Source: Desmodesmus armatus
Taxonomy: Eukaryota; Chlorophyta; Chlorophyceae; Sphaeropleales; Scenedesmaceae
Length of the DNA stretch: 64,000 nt
Assembly (NCBI GenBank): GCA_007449985.2
Contig: VIIQ02000175.1
Span: 124,001 to 188,000 of the forward strand
Direction of reading: 5' to 3'
A program made the position numbers and the translations under genes. The notes beneath the pieces are model-generated. The model was not told the origin of the DNA. It saw only the letters and a list, made by a program, of their open reading frames with translations, and ran no database searches. Positions 34,790 through 45,080 of the stretch are shown one piece after another (position 1 is the stretch's first letter; the number at the start of each line of letters is the position of its first letter).

Positions 34790-36075
34790 CTGGCGCAGCT
34801 GAGTGGGCGTCCAAGTGTGTGCATACCGTATGTGACACTGCTGTGGTTTGGTTGTTGTGATGCATGTGTGACCTGGCAGGCTGGCAGACTGACAGTGCTC
34901 GTGACCAACTTTGACACCAACTGTCTGGAAGTGGCGTAATGTGGAGGGCATGTCGGAGTTTTTTTCTTTATGTTTTTTAAGGCTCTTGCTAATTGACAGA
35001 GTACTCCCATGTTGGGTGCCATGGCTTTGGTTTGTAGGCCGTGCAGCACAATGATGAACTGGTTTCACCAGTGAAAATATGGCTCAGCAACTCCTGTCAG
35101 GTGGCCCAACGGCCTGCCCCTCAACAACTGTATGTTAGACAGTGCCCGGAACCGGGGAGGTAGCGTGATTTCCTGTGGAGACACTGGGAATACACAAGAT
35201 GGTAACACAATGTAGCTAGCACTGGGGTCCCCCACCGCCACCCCAGGCAAAAAAGCCTAACAAAGCAACCTCACAGTACAATAGAAGGCGTCCAGTCCAA
35301 AGCTGCGAGTCCAGCAGCCCCATCAAGCCTAACAGGATTACCTGCAAGCAGCACCACCACCGCGCAGCGAGCGTCAGGAACAGCCCACCAGGATGCCAGG
35401 AAAGAGCATGTAGGCACAAGGGGGGAGTATGTTCAGGGACTGAACTGCCAAAGGCCTGCCTGTGTTTTTTGTGTGCTTTAAACAGCTCCTTGTCCGAAAC
35501 GTGGCTGAGGCTGCTTTGCTTTTGCACTGTTGCGGCTGCCTTCCGGTATGCACCAGTCTGGGTGAGCCTCGGCAACCACCCTTATCGTTTGATGCCGTGC
35601 CAAGGCGCAGTGCGCATTTGCGATGTCAGCAGCTCATGCCTCGGTCTACCAGGGAGCCGCAGGATGCATGCGCTGAGCCTTGATTGTCACAGTGGCACTG
35701 GCAACGGCATGGCAGGCTTGATGCAGCTCCAAATTGGTTGGCAGCGGTCAGCTCTTATCAGGCGCACATGCCAGGTGTTGCGGCCTGCAGCCATTGTCAT
35801 AGTGGGGGAGATTTCGTCCCCATGCATTGAGCATGCAGCAGTGATGTATATCGCTGATGAGCCGGGGCGCCTTGCCAATGCGCCCTTGGCACAGGGTGGC
35901 CAGGTCAGGTTGCTGACATTCAGAGTTGTACGCTGTTGTTTATGCAGTTTTGTGCAGTCACTGCAATTATAGTAAAATTCAGCAGCAGCTTTGATTTGTA
36001 GGAAGGCTATGGTGTCAACAGGACTATGCATTTGATGCTTGCCTTTTCGTTGCACAATGTGCATGTTTGTGGCGA
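34790..36075 (+). repeat. Right copy of the direct repeat flanking the FAS1 gene
   Basis: Partner of 31120-32225. About 35145-35440 has no counterpart in the left copy and may be an insertion. The 167-codon open frame at 35469-35972 is not conserved with the left copy and is probably fortuitous. Confidence 0.75.
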
Positions 36076-37203
36076 GGCATAACCTTTGACTCGCGATCGG
36101 AGCCTCCTGTCTGAGATGATGTTCTGCCTGATCACTTTGTGAGGTCAGGGATGCAGCTGGTGTGGCCCTCATGCACACTGTTGTGCTGACAGCACATGCA
36201 CATGCAAGCAGGGTGTGTCTTATCAGTGCCCCTTCACTTGCAGCATCGCTCATCATTTGGCTGAGCACATATGTGCTGCATCAAACCGCCAATGTTGTAG
36301 AAGTTACCATATTTTGCAGGAGCATATGTTTATGCAACAATTTTGCAAAAGACGCGGCCTCACATGCTACAATGTGACTTCAACTGATAAAGTCCGTGCG
36401 CAGGAGGGCTCAGTGCACTTGATGACAACATACTAGGCCAGCAAGCCCAGCAGGCACAATGACCGGGCATACTTGAACCTCGAGTAAAGCCAATTGCTAC
36501 TGTACACAGCTGCAAATCCACCGCACCAACCCTCAATGACAATGTACAGGTTGAATCAAGCACAGGCTTCATGTTGCCACGATGCGGCAGTGCTTAATCA
36601 GCAGAAACAAGCCACCCTGCCCTCCACTATACAAGCCACCCTCTCCCACAGTGATAATATTCAGGAATGCATACACACATAGAGGGGCGAGGGACCAGGG
36701 GCCCACATGCGGCATGGAACCTAGCTTCAGAATGGTAAGTGCCTGCAGCACTTTGAACACACTTCCTATGCCGCTGGTACAGAATCCAGACCTTTTCCAG
36801 ATCTGGACTTGAGGTGATACAACGCGATCAACAACAATCAATACAAATTGGTTCTGCATACACTGCTGCTGCATCATTGATACAATACATCACAGGCCTG
36901 CACATTGCTGAAACCGGCAGGGCATACTGCTGGCCTCCTGGCAGTATGGCCACAACACTGCCATCCTGATGTACATGCTGGGCAACAAGCACTTTCCTCT
37001 CCTGCTCCTGCCCCTACGCAAGCTGTGCTGTGCAACGCAGCGAGAGCTGCCACCTGCTGTCTCGCCCACTCTCAGCTCAGCTCAGCACTGCAGGCGGGCT
37101 GGTGTGCAGCAGCATGCGCGGCACAGCCGCTGCTGTCCCCTCCTCCTAACCATGCTATGCTGTTCAGCCAGGCGAGCTGCCACCTGCTATCCCAACCCCC
37201 GTC
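36076..37203. other. 3' region of ATG101
   Basis: Mostly CA-rich on +, fitting downstream DNA of a minus-strand gene. It includes a partial copy of the ATG101 last exon near 37040-37110. No other gene recognised. Confidence 0.45.
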
Positions 37204-37250
37204 TCAGCTCAGCACTGCTGGTGGGCTGGTGTGCAGCAGCATGCGCTTCA
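37040..37250. repeat. Tandem partial duplication of the ATG101 3' end
   Basis: About 37040-37110 and 37170-37250 share gagctgccacctgct, ctcagctcagcactg and gggctggtgtgcagcagcat in the same order. The right copy contains the authentic stop and last ~12 codons of ATG101. The left copy is a detached duplicate downstream of the stop. Confidence 0.75.
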
Positions 37251-39277
37251 TCGCGTCCAGGCCCAGTGACAGCCTGCTGCCGCCCTTGATCTCTATGTCA
37301 AAGGGGAAGCTGCAGGGGCTGGAGGACACCACAGGGGGATGTGGGCGCGCTTCTCGTTCACGTGCATGATCACCTCGCCCAAGAGGGACTCCAGCTGGGC
37401 CTGACGCTGAGCCTGGCGGACACTGCGGGCTGCAGGTGGCGGGCATGGAATACACACGGCAGGGCATGCACACACATGCGTTCAACACAACTCATGCGTT
37501 CCACACGAGACAGTGACAGCAAAATGAGTGAGGGGAGGCAATGTGAGACCTACTGCTGCAGCGCTGTGCGCATTTGCATGTACAACATCACTGTAATTGA
37601 GTGACACGGGCCCACCCCTTCCCACATGCAGCACCAGAGACACATTGCTTGCAGCGCCCCCCACACCCGGTCGCTGCACAAACAAACCTTGAGATGTATG
37701 TTGAGCCGGACAGCAAGCTGTAGATAAACACCCATGTTCAAGGGGCTGCCAAGGCTGCACGCTGTGTTACGGGGCCACACCAGCTGCATGATCCAGTGTT
37801 TGCTCACCGTTGGTGTATGTGAGTGAGTGGTGGTCTTGCGTGAACACGTCAGACTGCACAATGACCAGGCTGATGTACCTGCAGCGACATGGCGGGAGTG
37901 GCATCACATGAGATTGGCACGGGAACCCACTACGACAACCCGCACCAGGCTTAGCAGTTGTACAGACAAAAGCTGAGCCATCAGGATACCTCATGGTACC
38001 TGCGCAGCGGTGTGGCACTGCTGCACTGCGTTGCTGCCAATGCTGCTGATGCTGCCACTGCTTTGCTGCTAATGCTGCCACTGCATTGCTGCTAATGCTG
38101 CCGCTACACTGCTGCCACTGGACAAACCGTATGCACTGTGCTGCGCTGCCGCAGCGTGTGTACCAGACTGCACCATACTGCCGTGCTGGCTGCTGCGCCC
38201 TCACCAGCGCTCCCAGTAGAGGCGCTCGTCCTGCTTGCCAAATATCTGCCAGCCCACTTGGCGCCGGCGAGGCTCGTAAAAGGACAGGCACAGCTGCAGA
38301 AATAAAGTGCAGCACGGCAGCACTGAGCCATCAACACTGCCTGGATGATCCACACCTGCCCATCTGCGGGTTGAGATCACTCGATTCATACTGCTGTGGT
38401 TGGGTGCACCTGTGGAGCGATAGCAAACTACTGCCAGTGCATGCAATGTGCATCAACAGCCTGGGCCCATACTGTCTTAGCCCAGCCCAGCCTTGTCTGT
38501 GATACTGTCCCAGATCTCAGTGTGATGCTGTATCAGAGCCTGAGCCTGAGCATACTACAGAGCTGGGTTACCTGTGCCACCTCCTGTGGCTTCTTCTCAA
38601 AGGAGATGCAGGCCTCGTTGACCTTCTGCTCTAACCGCGCCTCGACTGCAGCATCACCACAGTGCACCTGCAAACATGATAACAGCCGGGTCATGTCGTT
38701 CCAGCTGCTTGATAGTCCGCTTCTGCTGTTGCTTTTGTTGACTGGACGGTGCTGTCTTGATTGGTAAACGTGCTGCTGCTAACACCAGACCCCTCTCTGG
38801 CTTGGCAAATGCTCTGCTGCATTGCTGTGACTGGAAAGGCTTGTGGTTGTGGCAATGGGAATAGGCTGACATAGTGTTTTAATTGCTTACGTATGTGATA
38901 TCAAACAGCTCTGAGTCCACATCCTGTGGCTTGACCTGGCCCAGGGAGCGGTTGAACATGATGGTGTGCAGCACACCTGCACAGCACGCAGACAACAACC
39001 ACTTCAACAGTGCTGGCTACCGATGCTGGAATAAAGCCCAAGCTGCGCACAAAGGGGATGATCTATATTGCAGCAAGTAGCTGCCACTCACATCTCAGCA
39101 CCTCCCGCACTTGATGCAGCTCAACCTCCTGTGCAAGCAAACGAGCAACGACCTTTGTCAAGGCTCTAGCCACATAGAGGCAGCATTTGTGCTGTGACGT
39201 AGATAGTTGAAACTCAGAGAAAGGACAAGAGTTACACTCACAATCGCTGAGAGGCAGAACACCTCGCAATTGCTCAT
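37204..39277 (-). CDS. ATG101: Autophagy protein ATG101 (one-base frameshift in last exon)
   Basis: Seven exons on the minus strand: 39277-39242, 39128-39092, 38976-38891, 38667-38572, 38293-38205, 37878-37808 and 37429-37204. The protein starts MSNCEVFCLSAI and continues EVELHQVREVLRCVLHTI, VDSELFDITY, LCLSFYEPRRRQ, ERLYWERWYISL and VIMHVNEKRAHIP. It ends LDAMKRMLLHTSPPAVLS, collinear with plant ATG101 over its full length. ATG101 is the HORMA-fold partner of ATG13 in the ATG1 kinase complex that initiates autophagosome formation. In the last exon the frame before HIP and the frame after it differ by one base at the G5 run 37334-37338 (C5 on the coding strand). One more C would restore the expected reading and give a 213-residue protein, the usual size. 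A sequencing or assembly slip is more likely than a true null. Confidence 0.93.
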
Positions 39278-39697
39278 GTTTACTGCTCTGCTGCTTTGCT
39301 GCTGTGCTGCTGAATGATCCCCGACGACCCTGCTGCAACAGAAGCAGGTGATGCCTCAGGACTGGGTAGTAAGCAGCATGTGGGTGGAGTGCTTCGAAAC
39401 AGGGCCTTTCCCCCATGCCCCTCTCTTTTTTGTGTGAGTGACTGTCACTTCTTAAGGGCCCTGACTGATAGCAGCGTCAGCGAGCGCACGTCGCGGCAAA
39501 GGGGATATGTTGGTGTCGATCGCTCTCTGAAACAGTCACGAGGTCTGCAGCACACTACTTCAGTCTGCATTGGGCACAGACAGCACAGTTTACCAAGGTT
39601 TCCTGTTCACATCACGATACTACAATCAAGCCCCTTCTGGCATGTAGTAGCTGATAATGTACTGTGTCATGCACCACTGTAGCCTGTAGCCTGAGCC
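39278..39697. promoter_or_regulatory. Bidirectional promoter region, ATG101 and cereblon
   Basis: Only 420 bases separate the two divergent start codons. No TATA box is obvious. Leaders of both genes must fit here, so control elements are probably shared. Confidence 0.55.
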
Positions 39698-42600
39698 ATG
39701 CAGGGGCAGCAGGAGACAGGCTGGCAGGACACCGATGAGGATGCCTTTCTTGATGGGGGTTATGGGTCAGACATTGAATCAGATGCTGACCTAGGTGATG
39801 AATTCGAATTTCAAGATGATGAGGATGATGCTGAAGTGCCGGCAGGCGAGACAGCAGGGCAGCAGCACCGCCCCCAAGCCGTGCAGCAACAGCAGGGACT
39901 GCTAGCACTGCAGCACATACAGCCTGGACAGCAGCAGATGGATCAGGACGAGGAGGAGGAAGGGCAAGCGCTGCTGCAGGCGCTGCAACAGGCGCACCCG
40001 CTTGACTTGCATCGCTTCCTGAGGCGGCTTCGCCGCCAGGGGCAGCCCTTGGGCAATACCCTGGCAGGTCCTGCAGCAGCAGCTGCAGGGGAGGAAGCTG
40101 CAGGATCAGCAAGCGGCGATGACAGCAGCGGCAGTGGGGCCGGCAGCATGAGTGACGACGAGGCTGAGTCGGATGACTCTGATGAGAGTGAACCAGCAGC
40201 AGGTAGGTACGTGTAGTGATCACCAAAGAAGGCGAGGATGGTTTTCATAGTGCCTTAGTCAAGGCACTACGAAACTCTCACTACAGCAGGCTCGCCTAAG
40301 CAGCACCCGTTGGAGCTGTCATGTTGAATCCATCAAAGTGAGCAGGCCAAGTGCATCCACAACAAGAGCATGGGGTGTTAGGGACCACTGTGGGACGCAT
40401 CACTGCTCACAACCATGCAGTGGTGAGTGACCCAACCTCCGCGCCATGCTGTTGTGTGCTGTGCGCTGCTGTGTGTTGCCTTCGTCCTGTGCAGGCTGCA
40501 CCCGCTTTGACCCCAACACTGCAGCGCGGCACGCTTACTTAGGAGGTGAGGGGGCAGGGCAGGCAGGACGTCAGCACAAACAGCAGGGGGCCACAGCTTG
40601 TGTTGACGCCCCAGCTTGCTACTCCCACTTCACACCATCAGCTGGCCAGCACTTTTGCAAGTTGTTGCAGTTGCTGTCGTCGTTGTACAGTCAAGCCAAG
40701 TTGTTGGCAGCTACCAGATGAAGCAGGACTTGCAGCACGCCCTTGCCATGTCCAGCTTGTGCTGACATGCAGCCGCTGCCTCGTTTGTGCAGATGTTGAT
40801 GATCTAGGGGGGTGTGACGGGCACCTGACCGAGGGCACTGTCACACGGCTCCCCCTGCTGGTCTTAGACGGTGAGTTGCCCCTGGTTGTATGCACCACTG
40901 GCCGTTGATGGTATCATGATGTTTAGCAAGATGGTGTGTTAGGGCCTCCATCAAAGCATGCTGGACAGTGAAGCGTCCCACCTGTTTGCCTCTCAACCAA
41001 GTGCCGACATGTAATGTGGATCAGGATCTGCGGCAGGGCTGGCACAGGAAAGCTCGCTCAGCACATGCCGCTTAATGATACGGTGCACAAAGGACATCAC
41101 GCCCGCTTTATGTTGTTGCTTGCAGGTGTTGTGCTGTTCCCTGGCTTTGAGCTGCCCCTGCTGCTCAACACCCCCAGGAGCTGCACTTGCTGGACAGGGC
41201 GCTGGCTGCACCAGCACCATACACCCGCCTGCTGGCTGTGTTACCTGGGTGAGCACTGTGATGCTGCTGCTAATGCTGCAGCGTGTCTTCCAAAGTTCTA
41301 CTGCCAGAGGGGTACCTCGCAATGGTAGCTTCATCTGACTGTGGGTGATGATTGTGATTTTGATGATGATGATGATGTGGTGTGAAGACATCAGACGAGC
41401 ATGTCACAGGCACAGGGTGCAGATTGACTTGGCCCCTTTGTAATGAGGACTCAGCTGGCTATTGAGACTAACCGTATCTGCTTTAGCTACCTACCTATAT
41501 GTATTATATTCCTGAGATTATAATGCGGCATTCCCGGCTCTTCCTTGGTGCTGTGTGCAGTCCCAGGTCGCTGCTGCATGCGCTGCCACGGCTGGTGTGC
41601 TGCACAGCGGAGGTGCGCCAGATGCGGCGGCAGGGTGACGATGAGCAGCAGGGCAGCGTGGCGGTGCTGGCACTGGGCAGGCAGCGGGCTGAGGTGGTGC
41701 AGGACGGCCGCAACTGCGCACAGTCACAGGTGGGGTGCAGCTGCAGGACGGTTCGTGGCTTTTGTAGCATCTTCTCTCTGTACGTGTGGCCAGCCAAGAG
41801 CTTCCGCTGCCTCTGTTGTCGAATGAAAGGACGCCAAAATGCTTGAAGCTCCGAGCGCATGCTGGTGGGCCGACTTAACTCTATAGCACCTTGTGGACAG
41901 CAGCTGGAACAGGGGTCTACATCTTGATCTACTGGTGCCATCACAGTGTGACTGATTGGTATCTCGCAACCTGCTTGCTTGATGCTGCCTGCATCCACAG
42001 TTGAGTCGTGAGGGCAACATAGCCAGTGAGGGAGATCTTACTAGACACTCTGGGGTGTCACAGAACAAGCGAGTGTGTGCGGACGGTGTCTTTCAATGTG
42101 GTGTGCAGGTGTCGGTCAACGTGCGCATCCTGCCTGAGGGCTGTACGTCTGATGTGCCGCTGCTGATGCGTCAGGGCTACAGCTCCATACACCCCGCACT
42201 CACACGGCCCTGGGACCTGGCCCTGCTGGTGGGCAGGGTGCGGCACCTCATGGAGCTCGTGCTGCTGCCGGTGAGCTACGCGGCGGTTGTCATTTGCGGG
42301 CCATTGCCCAGCGTGTGCTGCACATTCTGCAGCAGTGCATGTGCGGACGTGGCCCAGTGTGTGCTGTACGCACAGCGCTGGTGTAATGTGTTGTGCTGGG
42401 TCATGTTCTGTAGACCATACACATCATCATACAACACAACACATCAGCGCTGTGTGCGGTGTGCACGGGAACTGGCCATGGCTGTTTCATCCTGCACCAC
42501 GGCTGTTTGCCTGCTGACCTTGGCAGCCTGCGTACACACAGTGTGGGTAACGTCTTGCATCTGGTGACCGTGCTGTCGTTATGCCGTGTGCAGGCTGCAT

Positions 42601-44250
42601 CCTTCCAGGGCACTCCGCTGGAGCTAAGTTACTGGGTTAGCCACAACTTGCCCCTGCAGGTAGGGTGCAGCGGCAATGCCTTTGGCTGGCCGGCAGGCAG
42701 CCGCTGCTAGTGGCGCAGATAACAAAACGTCTGACCTGTCACAGGATCACATTTGCGCGCTCTGGCTCTTTCCAACATAAGCAGTAATCCAGTAAATCTA
42801 GTAACTGCTTGTTGTGGCGATGTTCATGATGGTGAGGGTTTGCGGTTGTCGGCACAGACCAGCTGGCCCCTGGCCAACAAGACTTGCAACAGGAAGGTCC
42901 AAGCGGCTACCGCTCTGACAGCTGCGTTGTTGCGTGCCGTGTGTTTCCGTTGCTGCCTATGCTTCCCCATGCAGCCCTCCACCCGCCAGCTCCTGCTGAT
43001 GTGTTCGTGCCCGGCCGAGCGGTTGCGGCTGCTGCTGGAGTTGCTGCAGCGGCTTGACCGGCTGTGCTGCAGCGCCTGCGGCAAGCAGCTAGCCACTACA
43101 GCAGAGGTATTGGCCATGACCACTGAAGGCATCGGCGGCACATATGTCAACAGCCACGGGTGCGTGTGTGCGTAATCAAAGCGCCTGCTTGCGTTTCTTC
43201 CTGGTTCTGGGCCTGTCGTGATGGCATTTTGCAGGGACGGGAGGATGGTTGTGCTGAGGTGGTGTTGTTGCTAGCTGAGTGTTGCATGGATCAAGTAGCT
43301 GAGTCTTGCCCATGCAATTGCCTGAAGGCTTGAGGATGTGCTGAGCGGACGTTCACATATGCGGTTGCTGCCCGACGACGAAGCAGCTACGGCAACCAAC
43401 CAGCTTCGATGAATTGCACCGAGTGTTTCTATGTATCGGCTAGTGCGCAATGCAAGGACCCTCCCTGACTGTAGAGTGTGCTGGCTGTCTGCATCTGCAG
43501 GTATGTCCATGAGATGGTCACCTTCAGCAAGGTCCATGGGCTGCGCTTGTACGGCGGTCCTGAGACAGCACACAGCTGGTTCGACGGCTACGCTTGGACC
43601 ATTGCACACTGCGGGTGCGTGGCTGTCACGTGTAGCGACCTTGTTCGGCAGCATGCGCAGCGCCCAACCACATGCACTCGCCCTGTTGACATTGATTGCT
43701 TTCAAGGGGTGACACTGCTCCACGTGATTGCACTCGGTCCCTTGCTTGAGTCATCCACAGCAGTTTTATCTTTACCTGAGAGGCTCTGAAGCACAGCATC
43801 TGTTGTGACACCGCTGCTTGCCTGAAAGGTTTGCAGCAGAGCGTATGACGCTGACACCCCAGGCTATATTACGTGCTCGCCTGCTTGCTTTTCATCGCGC
43901 AACTACCTCACTGCTGCTTCATTGCGGGCCCCTGGCTTCTGCACTGCAGTACGTGTGGGCAGCACCTGGGGTGGCGCTTCACTGCCACACAGCCAGGCCT
44001 CACACCGCGCTCTTTCTGGGGCATCAGGCGGCCCGGCCTGCTGTGCGCAACAGCACCAGCAGCTGGCAGCAGTGACGGCAGCGAGCAGGAGGAAGCAGGC
44101 CCTGCTGGGGTTCAACAGCAGGTAGCAGGGGTGCCGCAGGTGCATGGGCAGAACTGGATGGATCTGCTGCTGCGAGGGGTGCGCAGAGGGCGGCTGGTGC
44201 TGCATCTTCGGGAGCAACCTACCGAGGCTGCAGATGATGCTGGCGGCTGA
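39698..44250 (+). CDS. CRBN: Cereblon: LON-like plus CULT domain, CRL4 substrate receptor
   Basis: Ten exons: 39698-40202, 40495-40545, 40793-40870, 41126-41248, 41561-41729, 42109-42270, 42594-42659, 42975-43159, 43501-43614 and 43950-44250. Exon 1 is acidic and Gln rich. Exons 2-7 encode the LON-like domain ([34 protein letters not shown]). Exons 8-10 encode the CULT domain. It has two zinc-binding pairs, CSAC (~417) and CGTC (~485), and the three Trp of the ligand cage in HSWFDGYAW and HLGW. HGYVHEMVT and [15 protein letters not shown] match cereblon closely. Cereblon delivers substrates to the DDB1-CUL4 ubiquitin ligase and recognises C-terminal cyclic imides. In exon 4 the frame shifts at the C5 run 41171-41175. 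One extra C restores LNTP followed by [10 protein letters not shown] and makes the total 584 residues. A base-calling slip is likely. The C-terminus carries an extra ~70-residue tail. Confidence 0.93.
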
Positions 44251-45080
44251 CTGTGTGGCCTGACAAGCCCATGAGTGGTTGCGGTGCAGGTGCACACAGC
44301 GGTATGATGCTTCTTGTGTGCAGCTTGTATTTCTACTGATCGCGCAGTGACTGGGCGTGGCACCTGCTGCCAGAATGCTGGCAGGGCGGGAATGCTGGCA
44401 GGCAGGGCCCCCTGATGTACAAAAGGTTGTGAATGTGCTGTGTCTTTGCGTGTGAGGATGCAGGCTATGTGTATATGGTTGAGAGTATGAGCATCAACGA
44501 CTGCCTGCTTGTTCTGTGGCATAATCTCTGTTGTGCTGGCACTCAGTGGCTGCCCTTCATCAGCAGTCACTGAGTGGGCCAGCCTGGCATACCCTGGCCT
44601 GAACGACGCCCTAGACCAGATTTCGCTGATGTCTTGCATAGGTATGCAGAGCTCTCAAGTGACGCCGGTTGCTGCGGATGCCTTGTACTTGTGAGCACAT
44701 GACAGGTTGGTCAAAAGTGCAGTTGGTTCTGGGCCGGTTGAAACCCGTCTTGCCAAGTGTTTTGAAGCTTGGGTGCACTGATGTTACGGATGGTATACAG
44801 CCCCGTGCGCTCACGTGCACCTTTTGACCTCCACCGCAGGAATCTTTGTGCAAACGCACTGGCTCTGCCGCGGTGCGTGTGACATTGATATCGTGTACTC
44901 TTATCAAACAGCTGCGTTGCTGCGCGTGCTCAAGCCCCAATCGTGCATCACCGGCAGCAGCAGCAGCACGTGGACACTGATACTGCTCTTGCTGATGGGG
45001 ACAGTACGACTGGCAGACAGAGGCACCCGCCTACCTTCGCACAGTATTCTTCTGTAAGGGCCTGAGCAGCACCTACCACC
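44251..45080. other. Intergenic region between cereblon and NRT2
   Basis: GT-rich after the cereblon stop. It contains TGTAA at 45053-45057, just before the NRT2 ATG and too close to be convincing as the only signal. No exon recognised. The NRT2 promoter must lie here. Confidence 0.4.

Noticed and set aside
35469..35972. 167-codon open frame in the right FAS1-flanking repeat
   Set aside because: Not preserved in the left repeat copy and no recognisable family; probably fortuitous.
39612..40248. 204-codon and 101-codon minus-strand frames over cereblon exon 1
   Set aside because: Shadows of the acidic, Gln-rich N-terminal exon of cereblon; no domain features.
45053..45057. TGTAA as the cereblon poly(A) signal
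   Set aside because: It is 800 bases past the stop and only 24 bases before the NRT2 start, so it was not assigned to cereblon with confidence.
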